Shown one piece after another: positions 51,871 to 63,608 of a stretch of DNA of 64,000 bases. The DNA is from Delphinapterus leucas. Lineage: Eukaryota > Chordata > Mammalia > Artiodactyla > Monodontidae. Under the pieces are notes generated by a model. It did not search any database. It was not told the origin of the DNA and saw nothing but the letters and a program-made list of their open reading frames with translations. A program made the position numbers and the translations under genes. The stretch covers positions 2,547,796 to 2,611,795 of the forward strand of contig NW_022098050.1 in NCBI RefSeq assembly GCF_002288925.2, in the 5' to 3' direction. How positions within the stretch are numbered: position 1 is the stretch's first letter; every line of letters starts with the position of its first letter.

Positions 51871-51988
51871 TTAAACGTCTTTATTGGAGTATAATTGCTT
51901 TACAATGTTGTGTTAGTTTCTGCTGTATAACAAAGTGAATCAGCTCTATGTATACATATATCCCCATATCCCCTCCCAATCCAGCCTA
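51871..51988 (-). mobile_element. L1 3' tip, extremely 5'-truncated
   Basis: A T-rich tail, GTCTTTATTGGAGTATAATT and ATATATCCCCATATCCCCTC: the last about 110 bp of a young L1. Confidence 0.9.
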
Positions 51989-52120
51989 TTTTCTCTGAGT
52001 CTTTTGGTCTTAAACTATAGGTAAGCATTTGGTTGGGAGAATCTGGGGGGAATCCATTGTAAGCTTGCACAGCTAAGCTAAATACAAAGACTTAAAATAG
52101 AGTTCAGTTGACATGTCTGT

Positions 52121-52147
52121 GAGTGTGTGTGTGTGTGTGCGTGTGTA
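52121..52147. repeat. (GT)n microsatellite
   Basis: A short, interrupted GT run. Confidence 0.85.
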
Positions 52148-54164
52148 AACATTTGCACTTACCATTTATTTTTGCAAATCTTCAAAATTTTTCTATAAAT
52201 CTGAAATTTATAGACTGTTTGGTACCTCTCAGATAGTCGTCACCGAATCCTATAAGATGATAATTGCCCAGGATTTTTCAGGCCACTATTTGAATTTTAT
52301 TTGAAGAGACACAGTAGTCATTAAAAATACAACAAAGAAAACCCTGGGGAGAGAATTCTTAATTTAAATCCAGAACAGGCATATAGCACTTGGTATTTCA
52401 TATACTCACCGGGTGACAGAGAACTTTCCTTACCTGCAGAGAATAAAGGAAATGGTTCCTCAGAGTCTATTCAGGATAGTAATTGGTTACAGTCGAGGTA
52501 GTAGTTTTAACAATATGGACACTTGTTCCCCAAGAATTGATCTGGGACCACCAACACATTAACACATTAACACAGACTACTGAGCACAGAGGGAACCAGT
52601 GGTGACTTTCTGTCTCTTCTTATCAGATTGATTTGAATTAAAACCAATAACCCAGAAGACAGGTGCCACCTCATTATCAGCTTTCTTAGAACAATATCAA
52701 ACAAAATAAAGAGCCATATTAAAAAAGTATTTGTGTTCATTGGTATTCATGTGAATGACATTTGAAACACAATCACTAGAACAAAATAAAAGCAGCTGAA
52801 TTAGAATTCAATTAGAACCTTTCTAATATTTGTCAAAAAGTAGCAAATTTCGCTAAAAAGAATGAAGGAAACAATTTAGAACATGGTTATTGCTATTTGA
52901 ATTGTGTCAGTTGGAGGGAAAGGGACATAGTTGAAATATTGGCGGTAAATAAACTTTAAAGTTATTATTTTTCTTCTAATTTTCCTTTCCATAATGACTT
53001 TCTAGTTCTTGTAATATAGCAATAAAAAATAGGTCAGGACTGGATGTGAGTGTCTCCAGTTGCTATGGTTGATATATTCTTCTCTAGTGATGTCTCTGTC
53101 ATGGCTCCTCTTTTCTCATCTTCCTTCATTGTTGATTTGTCTCTTCTTTCCTTTTCTCTTTCATTATCTACTTTTACAACTTTAACAATGACGCTGAATA
53201 TACTTCACTAGCCTCTCTTCCAAAGAACCCATTCCATACCTCCAGCTACCTACTGGAAGTGTTCACTGGGACATATCTCCATGTTGCCTCAGCATATCCT
53301 CTCCCTTATTTCCCATCCTTTTTCTGCTTTCCCCTTCCTTCAAATTAAACAACAAAAATCAATGCACTATCTCTTGATTTACCAGTTAGTTAATTCTGCC
53401 ACCTATGTCAAAATCTCCACTATCTTAGATTCTTGTCTGTCCTTTAACTCCAAATCTCCTTTGTTACTGGGAAAGACAAATTGACATGTTTTTCCAGATG
53501 TGACTCTGGTTTTCACTGTTAAGTTTCTATTGTTAATTATGTGAGTAGCCTTAATTCTTATCTGCTTCATAGTTTCACTGATCTCACCTGCTTCAAATTT
53601 TTACTGCCCAATGGCTAGGTCAAAAATGGTAAGCACATGACACATGCTCCTTGGCAGACATTTCATTTGACCTTGACATTCTCTCCTGATGTTCCCAGAC
53701 ATGGCTTCAAAATTCATGTATCAGAAAGTCAAAATCAGGACAGTATCATTGGTACAGTATGAAATCTGCCTGCAATCTTGGCCTAAATTATTGTATTACT
53801 GTGTAAAACACTCTTCTTGTCTGCAGATATTTCTACTCTAAATATGTTGTAGAAACTTCCTTCAGATAAATCTGCCTAAAGCACACTTCTCATTGTATCA
53901 TTTTACCATTCCACATGAATGTAATCGTTGTCTGTGTATGCCGGTATGTGGAAATGTTTGGGGAATCCTGATTAATAAATTGGCATGATTACTGCTTCAT
54001 GACTTGTGTCTGAACTCATTGGTGCTAGTTTTGGAGGGTCTCCAGAGATCTGTTGGGAGGAATAGCTCTTCCGTGTATAGCAGAATCCACCTTCTCCTAT
54101 TTGGGGTAGAAATTTTCTCAACTCCGGTTCCTCAGACAAATGATCCCGCCTGCTAATTTTGTTT

Positions 54165-54232
54165 TTTGAATTTTATTTTATTTATTTTTTTATACAGCAG
54201 GTTCTTATTAGTTATCCATTTTATATATATTA

Positions 54233-54266
<34 letters not shown>

Positions 54267-55131
54267 ATCCCAATCTCCCAATTTGTCCCATCACCACCAC
54301 CCCCCACTGCCAGTTTCCCCCCTTGGTGTCCTTACATTTGTGCTCTACATCTGTGTCTCTATTTCTGCCCTGCAAACCAGTTCATCTGTACCATTTTTCT
54401 AGGTTCCACATGTATGTGTTAATATATTTGTTTTTCTCTTTATGACTTACTTCACCCTGTATGACAGTCTCTAGATCCATCCACGTCTCTACAAATGACC
54501 CAATTTCATTCCTTTTTACGGCTGAGTAATATTCCATTGTATATATGTACCACTTCTTTATCCATTGGTCTGTCGATGGGCATTTAGGTTGCTTCCATGA
54601 CCTGGCTATTGTAAATAGTGCTGCAGTGAACATTGGGGTACATGCATCTTTTTGAATTATGGTTTTCTCTGGGTATATGCCCGGTAGTGGGATTGCTGGG
54701 TCATATGGTAATTCTATTTTTAGTTTTTAAGGAACCTCCATACTGTTCTCCATACTGGCTGTATCAATTTACATTCTCACCAACAGTGCAAGAGGGTTCC
54801 CTTTTCTCCACACCCTCTCCAGTATTTGTTGTTTATACATTTTCTGATGATGCCCATTCTAACTGGTGTGAGGTGATAGCTCATTGTAGTTTTGATTTTC
54901 ATTTCTGTAATAATTAGTGATGTTGAGCAGCTTTTCATGAGCTTCTTGGCCATCTGTATGTCTTCTTTGGAGAAATGTCTATTTAGGTCTTCTGCACATT
55001 TTTGGATTGGGTTGTTTGTTTTTTTCATATTGAGCTGCATGAGCTATTGATATATTTTGGAGATTAATCCTTTGTCTGTTGATTGGTTTGCATATATTTT
55101 CTCCCATTCTGAGGGTTGTCTTTTCGTCTTG
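54165..55131 (-). mobile_element. 5'-truncated L1 with shortened 3' UTR
   Basis: Reverse orientation: ATTTTATTTTATTTATTTTT tail, then TACAGCAGGTTCTTATTAGT (a point internal to the 3' UTR of other copies), a (TA)n run at about 54235-54264, and the ORF2 C-terminus. Minus-strand pieces at 54382-54633 and 54777-55040 keep FTIARSWKQPKCPSTDQW and [19 protein letters not shown]. No clean target duplication seen. Confidence 0.85.
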
Positions 55132-55403
55132 TTTCCCATCTGCTGAATTTTATCCACAAAATTCTCACATCTTCTGGTTAGCTGATGGCACCCGTCATTT
55201 TAGCGTGAGCTTTCCTTCATCCATTTTTCGTCATGTTAGTGGGATTTCATTGGGGAAAAAAAAGTAAGATAAATAAATGTCCTTAGTCCAGTATTTTATA
55301 TATTTTCAACATCTTTATTTTGAAATAATTTTAACTTAGAAAAATTTTCTCAAAACAGCACTTAGAGTTCCTGTGTATCCTTTGCCCCGCTTCGTCAAAT
55401 TTT

Positions 55404-55614
55404 TTTTTTTTTTTTTTTTTGCGATACGTGGGCCTCTCACTGTTGTGGCCTCTCCCGTTGCGGAGCACAGGCTACAACGCGCAGGCTCAGCGGCCATGGC
55501 TCACGGGCCCAGCCGCTCTGCGGCATGTGGGATCTTCCCAGACCGGGGCGCGAACCCGTGTCCCCTGCACCAGCAGGTGGACTCTCAACCACTGCGCCAC
55601 CAGGGAAGCCCCAC
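55404..55614 (-). mobile_element. CHR-type SINE, CD form
   Basis: T run, GCGATACGTGGGCCTCTCAC, head ending CCACCAGGGAAGCCCC. Target duplications CTTCGTCAAATTTT (55390-55403) and CTTCCTGAAATTTT (55615-55628) differ at two positions. Confidence 0.92.
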
Positions 55615-56419
55615 CTTCCTGAAATTTTAACAACTTATGTAATTATAGCCCAATTATTGAAATCATGAAATTGACGTTGATTCAACAGATTAGTCTTGCT
55701 TTGTAAAGTGTAATGTTCAAATATTAGTATATTGACTGTGTTTATCCAAAGTTTTGTTTCTACTTAATTTAAAACAAAGAAATATTGCACTAGTGATTGA
55801 TCTTAATATTGATAAGTAAAATAGTAAAAGATCTAAAATAATATTTTCATTTGATAACCATTTTCAAAATTTTTTTGCATGTTATCTTTTACTTATATAA
55901 TTAATATTCACCTTATAGTTATAGTCACCAATAGTTAACTATTTGGATTGCAAAGAGCAACCTTTACCCTTATATGGTCAAACGTTCATGGGTTTTTGTT
56001 CTTTGCAAGCTAAAGGCTAAGAATCTTTTAGAAGTCTCTGCGCAGGAACCAGAATGTAATGTGTCTCATTCAAAGTGGAACTGGGGCCTAGAAACTTACT
56101 AGGAACTGAAGCGCTCTCTCTCTCACTCAGTGTTCACAAGTTGTCTTATTCAGTACTCAGTAGTATTTTTCCGTGTTTTAATTTATCTGTTGTGTTCTTC
56201 TCTCTCGTTCAGACCTTTTTCTCTTCTTACAAAAGGCCCCATAATGGCCACTCTAGTCAAAGTGGATCATTTTTCAGCTCTGTTATTCACCATAGACTGG
56301 AAACTCCCCTTTATGACTCTTTGTTCAAATCCAAAAGAGGAATTTGTTGAATCCAACTTGTCCCAGAAGCAGCAAGAGAGTGAAAGCCCTAATACAAAAG
56401 TACTTTTCATGTCTATCCT

Positions 56420-56570
56420 TGTGTCACTTTTGCTGATATCTCATTGACCAAAGCAAGTTCCATTGCCAAACCCAGATTCAAGGGATGGAAAAGTAGGTTT
56501 TACCTCATTTTGGAAGTTGCAGCATCACACTGAAAAAGGATATCATGCAGAAATAGAAGAATTTATGACT
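56420..56570. repeat. Ancient repeat fragment, unassigned
   Basis: CTCATTGACCAAAGCAAGTTC and CCAGATTCAAGGGATGGAAA recall the end of the same interspersed family suspected at 51070-51640. Diverged. Confidence 0.35.
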
Positions 56571-57266
56571 TTTTTATCTATCACACTAATCTAGGAAATT
56601 GACGTGTTTTGCTATAGAACATAACTATTAAGGACAAAAGGGGATGTGAACAAATGTTTCCCCAGTCAGGTTTGTGAATGAGCAGTTCCAGGTTCATACA
56701 ATGAGTTCAGCAGGGTGCTGCACTTCATTTATATTGATGTAGTTCATTTTATTAATAATTATGATGATCTCAAAAAGAGAGTCATGAAACAGTTTGAAGA
56801 AAATATATAAATGAAAAGTACATAGTGTATGTACAGTCAATCCTTTGATTGTAATCTAGTTGAGACCAGATAGCAATGACTGAAAATCATTTTCCCTGAT
56901 GGCTGTTCTGTAGCATAGGTAAATTAAAGATGTGATGCACTTCCTGATGTGAAAGAACCCACACTGGGAGAAAAAAAAAACAAAAGATGAAAACACTATC
57001 ACAATGAACACTAATTGGGATCAGTACTGGAAAAAAGGGAATGTATTCCAGCTTTCCTTTCTTCATAGTGGCCCTCAGGGGTCAAAGATGAAGTACATTT
57101 ATTGGTTTTGCTAGAAGATTGCACTGGTACTGCCCATATTGTGCTTCTTTGTGGGTAAATAGAAGCAGTAAATTCCCAATAAAGTTATGCTGTGTAAAAA
57201 TAGACAATTCATTTGTACCTAGTCATGTGAACCTCTCTTTTCTGGAATATTCCTCAGATATAAATA

Positions 57267-57345
57267 TTGGGTTGGCCAAAAACTCATTTGGGATTTTCCG
57301 TAACATCTTATGGAAAAACCTGAACAAACTTTTTGGCCAACCCAG
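57267..57345. mobile_element. Mariner-type MITE
   Basis: A 79-bp near-palindromic element. TTGGGTTGGCCAAAAACTCA at the left mirrors AACTTTTTGGCCAACCCAG at the right, and the inner halves also pair (GGATTTTCCG...). TA dinucleotides flank both ends (57265-57266 and 57346-57347), the mariner/Tc1 target. No transposase coding. It resembles the bovine-type mariner MITEs of cetartiodactyls. Confidence 0.88.
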
Positions 57346-58506
57346 TATTAGAATTGGACATATTCATGAAACAGTTTACTATGAGGTCAACAGAATGCCA
57401 TACTTCTTTCTGTGCACTGAAAGATGCACAATGGTTCTGAAAGATTTAATAGACTTTAAAAAAGTGAACACTCCATTCTCCACACTGCTTAGGTTCACTC
57501 TTGGGAAGAGAAGAGAATCCCACTAAAGAGCAGAAAATCAATTGCTGACTTTCTGGAACAGCATTAAGTTTTACTTACCAGTAGGACACCATTATCTCTT
57601 TTGGAAGCCCGCTGGCCTAGCCATTAGCTCCCTTTTCACCAAAAGAGTCAGGCCTTTGCTGCTTCTGAGTTAGAAGTTTTATATATTATACAGAAATGCC
57701 TTTGCTTTTAAAAATGGAATTGCATCGAGAAATGTGTTGGTATTCCTTAGAGGTAGCTGTTATCCAAGAAAATCTCCAATTAAGTAGATTATTATTGACC
57801 TCTACCTGACCCATTATCTGGCTATATTTAGATTCTGGTCTGTACACAATTATTGCAGTAGTTTCAAGTGTTAAAAATAGCTATTTAAGTTCATGTGAGT
57901 CAGATATTTTAGTTATTTCGTTATTCTCTGTCCTAGTTCATACATATGGGTCCTGAAAACATGTGGCCTAAAAGTTTAGATTTCTGAATTTAAAAACAAG
58001 TTTTAACTTGTTTAAAAGTTAAAAACAATGAGCCTTTGATTTAAAAAGGGAAAATGATCCTTTACCAAGATATAATTCTTGTAATGAAGTTGCTGTTTTT
58101 CAAGTATCATATATTAATTCCAAAATCAATTTAAAAACCACTTAAATATATTTTTAATAATTTCAATACACTAATAGAAAATTGTTTTCACTGAGAGAAA
58201 ATTGAACTGGAAATAACTATCACTTGAGTGAATACTGCTTTTATTTTGAAACAATAGTTGAAAGCAGTACAGTTATCTAAAATTTATTATACAGTACCAA
58301 ATGAGTCTCAAGATCTTTTGCCTTGTATATCTTTTAAATTATAAAACTCTCTTTGAAATTTATGACCCCTCAAAACAATGGCATATCTTGAAAAACAAAA
58401 AAGCAATGTGGCTAAACATTGAAGAATTGAGAAATGTTAAAATCCTCCCTGATGAGTGTGAACTTCATTTTATTACATCTGTGATTTAAAAAAAAATAAG
58501 CAAACA

Positions 58507-58700
58507 GGGCTTCCCTGGTGGCGCAGTGGTTGAGAGTCCGACTGCCGATGCAGGGAACACGGGTTCGTGCCCCGGTCCGGGAAGGTCCCACATGCCGCGG
58601 AGCGGCTGGGCCCCGTAAGCCTGCGCGTCCGGAGCCTGTGCTCCGCAACGGGAGAGGCCACAACAGTGAGAGGCCTGCGTACCGCAAAAAAAAAAAAAAA
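58507..58700 (+). mobile_element. CHR-type SINE, CD form with extra small deletion
   Basis: GGCTTCCCTGGTGGCGCAGT head, A tail, and target duplications AAGCAAACA at 58498-58506 and 58701-58709. About 15 bp normally present after CTGGGCCC (the block containing GCCATGG) are missing. Confidence 0.93.
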
Positions 58701-59354
58701 AAGCAAACAAATACAAAACTTTGATGGGCATTTTTAGTAATCTGTTTTTAATAAGTCATGTTATGTATTCTGACTCCTAAATTGAGGTGTATGAGCCATT
58801 GCTTAGATTATTCTGCTTAAAAGCTAATGAAACCATTTTTAGGGGAAAAAAGGACTAATATATGCTATATTAATTAATCATCTAAAAATAAGAGCCAGTT
58901 TTATTTCTTATATTTCCTAAGTCTTGATTAATCCATATATAGCCAGTATAGTCTGATGACTAAGCGACAACACATACCTTAATTTCAGGTAGCTGTTTTC
59001 TTTCTGTAAGATGATTCTTGGAAGGAATGCTTCTTTAGGGTTAATATACCTGACAATTCATAGCAGTAAACATATTAATCATCATTTAGCAACATACAAG
59101 TAGTCATACACGTAGTACACCCTAGGAGAAACCTAGTTAAGTATAACCTAGATATATTTTCAGAGTATAGCCATTCTCACAAGACAGAATACTAAGTTTC
59201 ATTTGGAATGGTCTCAGAACATTAAAACCAGTGTTAGGCTGGAGCCAACTTGTACCAACTCACAGGACCTGACAGATGGTACAAATCACCCCCACACAAT
59301 GTGACACTGTTGCTAAACATGCACCAGCACGTGACAAAAGTTTTGAGGGTTTTT

Positions 59355-59650
59355 CTGTTTTATTGAAAGATAATATGCATCAGTGTATAAGCTTAAGGCA
59401 TATAGCATGATTATTTGAATCACATATATTGTGAAATGATTGTCACAATAGGTTCAGCTAACATCTATCTTCTCATATAGATACAATAAAAAGAAAAAAA
59501 AAGAAGAAACAAAAAAGGACAAAAAAATTCTCCTGGTGATGAGAACTCAGAATTTACTCTTAACTTTTCTATATATCATGCAGTGGTGTTAGCTGTAGTC
59601 CTATATATAATTTTAAAACAACTAGATTCTACATGATGTTATTTGGAATA
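59355..59650 (-). mobile_element. L1MA-like 3' UTR
   Basis: TATTGAAAGATAATATGCAT, ATTGTGAAATGATTGTCACA, CTGGTGATGAGAACTCAGAA and GTTAGCTGTAGTCCTATA follow the L1MA 3' UTR order, with an internal A-rich expansion. Confidence 0.65.
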
Positions 59651-60599
59651 AATATTCATCTTTTATTGTTCTTATTGTGGACTCTCAGTTTAAGTTAGCA
59701 AAATGAACTAAGCATTTAAAAAGTCTTTAATCTTGAAAACCATGATCCATCTGTACTTGTCCATATTTGCTATTACATCAAACTTGCATGGCCTAGTCCT
59801 CATTTATGTTCATATGGTTTGATTATGTAGTGCATGTGGAAACACTCCCACTCCCCCAAAGAGATGCTTCTTCTTGCCTATAAAAACAGAATTTCCACTT
59901 GATTACTTTTCATTGTGAAGCTGCCTTTCACAGTTTCATATTGAGACAATTAAGTGAAACTCATGTAAAAAAATGTTTCATTAACTGCCTTCCAAAAGTA
60001 ATCAAAATAATTTATTTCTTCAAAAGTATATGACTTTTAGTGTTTATCCATGAATTTCACATTTTTATATTTATTATAATTGTCCTAGTACTTTTCACAA
60101 TAAGATATTTTGGTAATTATCCATCTAGAATAATTTGGTACTTGAAGCATTGATATTAAAGACTGGACAGTAGCTGTGGGTCCCAGAACTTTGCTTTAGC
60201 ATTACTTGTTTTACTGCAGAATTCAGTGAAAGCCAGGTATCTCATCTCATGGACTTTATTATAGCAATTAAGAGCAAGAGCTCTTATAACATTATGTCAC
60301 TTAAAATGTCCATACTTAGAATAGTTTCATTCAACAAAGCTCTTCCTTTGAGCTCCAACGACACAACTCTGTTTTAGGAGGTATTACCCTGCAGTACAAT
60401 TGTTGACTTTCTCATATCTAAACTCCTCAATGATAGAAAACATAGTATATATTATATATCATTGAAAGAAATTGGGACTCTGGCATACAGGAGTCACTCA
60501 ATACCCATTGCAGAATTAATGAATGATGACTAAGAGCAAAGGTTGGTGGTATAAATAAGAAATCCACTCATTAATGAAAGGGAATACCTAGCACATATT

Positions 60600-60960
60600 T
60601 GAATAGTCATGGAAGACTTCATTGTATTGGCAGGACTTCCATGAACATTGAGTTTATATATGGAAAGGACATCAAAGTGGTCTGGACAGAGAAACCTTCA
60701 CGAGCAAGGTTGCTGAGGTATAAGTAATGCATTTGAAGTTCAGTAGTGGGCCAGCTTGGTTGAAGCCAAGGTTAGTAGAAGTTAATTCTGGAGGTTGAGT
60801 GGAGAGAGTTGGAGTAAAACCAGGTCATGGGGAAGGTTGAAAGTTTATCCTGTTGGTTATGGGGAACCACTGAGATTTTGCCTAAACACTTAATTTAGAA
60901 AGATTCCTCTGAAATAGATTGTGAGAGGGTTGAAATTAGAGTTGGAGAAAAGTGAGAAAG
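60600..60960. repeat. Ancient interspersed repeat, family unassigned
   Basis: TTTATCCTGTTGGTTATGGG followed by GAACCACTGAGATTTTG, and the upstream GAGCAAGGTTGCTGAGG, recall an old mammalian repeat. Strongly diverged. Confidence 0.35.
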
Positions 60961-61139
60961 TCTGGACTATTAAACTGTTAATGCCATGAAATTCAATGTT
61001 ATTTAAATGTGTCTCATTCTCCCTGCTAAAATCTATAAATAATCTTAAGGCAAAATTATTCTCAAATATTGAATTGTTTTAGGCCCTTTTCTAAGAAAAA
61101 TAATACTTTGAAATTCTATGTCCATATTATGGAGATTGA

Positions 61140-61412
61140 GTGTAGAAAATTTGGTTCCTGGCGAGGGCACTTCCTGGCTTACAAGTAGCCACCTTCTCAG
61201 TGTGTCCTCACATGTCAGAGAGGGAGAGCTCTGGTGTCTCTTTCTCTTTTAATAAGGGCCCTAATCTCATCATGAAGGCCCTGTCCTCATAACTTCATCT
61301 AAACCTAATGATCTCCCAAAGGCCCCACCTCCAAATACCATCACATTAGGGGTTAAGACTTCATCATATGAATTTTGGGAGGGGGGACACAAACGCTCAG
61401 TCCATAACAACA
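61140..61412 (-). mobile_element. MaLR-type solitary LTR
   Basis: A reverse-oriented LTR of the mammalian apparent LTR retrotransposon group (MLT1/MST-like): CCAGGAAGTG-like end, TCATAACTTCATCTAAACCT, CCCACCTCCAAATACCATCA, CATATGAATTTTGGGAGG and the terminal CAGTCCATAACA. Solitary and non-coding; no internal retroviral sequence is present. Confidence 0.78.
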
Positions 61413-61414
61413 GG

Positions 61415-61615
61415 TATTATCTTATTTAACAGTTATAACAATCCAACGAGAAGTACTCTTCCTCCCATTTTGTAGATGAGGAAACTAAGACAGAGATTGG
61501 TAAATAACTTGCCCAAGATCAATGGCTGTGTGGTTGGGGGTGGGGTGGGGTTGTGAAATAGCCAGGATTTGAACCCAGATGTATTCCTAAGAATGGTGCC
61601 CCTAACCCATCCTCT
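61415..61615 (-). repeat. MIR SINE
   Basis: A reverse-complement MIR in good order: ATTATCTTATTTAACAGTTA, TTTTGTAGATGAGGAAACTA, TAAATAACTTGCCCAAGATC and GCCAGGATTTGAACCCAGAT. A G-rich stretch interrupts it. Confidence 0.75.
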
Positions 61616-62626
61616 GGGTCAAAGTAGAGTCTTGGCAGTTTAATGATTGGGGTAGCAGTAATGTGCAAGTATGAGTGTTTGAGTGTTGTCTGTATGTGTG
61701 AGAGAATGAGTAAGAGAGAGGGAGAGAACATAAAGTATAAGAGATACTGCAGTGATTTACCATTTTCACTATGAGATATGGATGTATTGTTCTAAAGGTG
61801 TAGCTAAAATAGTAATTTTAATCAGATTCTTTTAAACATGCCCACCAGGTAGTCATTTTGTAAATTCCCCCAGCTTTTCTAACAGTATATCTGGACAGTG
61901 AAAAACATCTTGCTAAATCTAAATTGGGCTCTGTGGGTGAAGTGCTAGTAGTAATGTATCCCTTTTTTTCCGGGAATCTCCCCTTAATAGTGAAGAAACA
62001 TTTTGCATTGTTGACCCCAAAGCTTGTTTTAAACAAGACTAACTTATGTGTACATATGCACACACCTACACGTACACACACGTACAGAATATAAGGTGGA
62101 ATAAAGTAATCTTATTTTATAAGACACTTTAATTATGTACCAGTGTTCTTCCTATTGAAAATAAGAACATATTTAATTGACTCAAAGGAAAAAAGAGGAA
62201 AGAAATGAAAGGAGAAAAGAGTCAGGGGAAGAAATCTATATTAAGGGAATTCTCTTGACAGCTGGTATGCTTTTTAGCTTTCAATTTCTACTTCCTTGAC
62301 AGTATCAGCAATTTTACTATCATGAGCTTAATGACTTGGGAAATGCAAACTGGTTAGAAAGTGTCAAGGTAGAAAGGAAAATTTCCAAATCTTTGGCTTT
62401 CTAATGAGGGCTTAAGCTGACAAATCTAAGTCCATTTTAGCATAATGGGAAAATATGTTATCAATTAGGAATATTTAGCTAGTGTTAGAGGAAAAAAATT
62501 CAATACTTTACCATCTAATAAGTGCTGAGATGGCTTCAGTGTGTTGAGAGGATGTGATGGGTTTTAAAGACACCAGGAAGAGAAACACATACATATGCAT
62601 ACACATACATTTTCAACTATCTAATA

Positions 62627-62848
62627 GAGGGGTGGGCAAACTTTTTCTGCAAAAGGCTAGAGAGTAAATATTGTAGGCTTTGCAAGCCAGGTGGTCTCTG
62701 TCACAACTACTCATCTCTGCTGTTGAGGCATGAAAGCAGCCACAGACAATACGTAATAAAATGAGCATGACTGTGTTCCAATAAAAGTTTATTTATAAAA
62801 ATAAGAAAGGAGCTAGATTTTTCCCACAGGCCAGTTTGCTGACCCATG
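62627..62848 (+). mobile_element. hAT-type non-autonomous DNA transposon (MER family)
   Basis: A 222-bp element with inverted ends GAGGGGTGGGCAAACTTTTT and CCAGTTTGCTGACCCATG. The body has TAAATATTGTAGGCTTTGCA and GTTCCAATAAAAGTTTATTT. Perfect 8-bp target duplications ATCTAATA at 62619-62626 and 62849-62856 are the hAT hallmark. Non-coding relic. Confidence 0.88.
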
Positions 62849-63558
62849 ATCTAATATTTTTCATATACTAAATATTATAAAGAGATATAGCTTCAACTAG
62901 CAAGCAGTAGAAATGGATATATGTGTAACTTTATGCCTCAAATAGTTAATGCATATCAAATCATTCAAAAAAAATTTTTAATTGTACATTTCTATATTTT
63001 ATATTTCTTCTGAAGCATTTAATTTATATTAATGTTTAATTCAAGTGAAAGTCATTAAAATGAAGTGGCATCTTCATGTTCAAAACCACCTTAAATATAT
63101 TCATGCTTGTCGGTGCCTTAAATAGAAATCTGGGAGCAATTCTCATAAAATAGCTCCTGAACTATGTCAAATCAACTTGGAAAATAATTCAAAAATATTT
63201 ATTTACCACTTTCCATAGGGTGCCAGTATTTGTGTATGATAGCAAATTACATGGTGGTGGGTTGGTATTTATCTTAAGGGATCACAATGACATTAATAAT
63301 TGGTGAGAAACAATCAAGTTCAAAGGAGGCAAGTGCAAAAAGATAGGGAAAATTAGTTTATATATAAGATGGGAAATGTTTATGTTTACCTTATGCCTGA
63401 TAGGAAAAAAGAACTATAGTAGATTTTTAAAAATATTTTAATCATAATTTTATTGTGATCTGGGATGTAGAATTGAATTCTTTTATGAATTAATCTCTAA
63501 GGGATCATTTGTTCTTACTTAGGAATTTGAACTGGTTCTCTCTCTATCTCTGCCTTCC

Positions 63559-63608
63559 TCTGTCTGTCTGTCTCTCTCTCTGTCTAGAGAGAGAGACAGA
63601 CAGACAGA
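63559..63608. repeat. Perfect microsatellite hairpin
   Basis: A 23-bp left arm (TCTG)n(TC)n at 63559-63581, a 4-base loop GTCT, and an exactly complementary right arm (AG)n(ACAG)n at 63586-63608. It is preceded by further CT-rich sequence. Confidence 0.93.

Noticed and set aside
57119..57526. A 135-codon open frame, among the longer frames outside L1 and SINE sequence
   Set aside because: It runs through the palindromic mariner MITE, and I recognise no domain or splice context. A chance frame.
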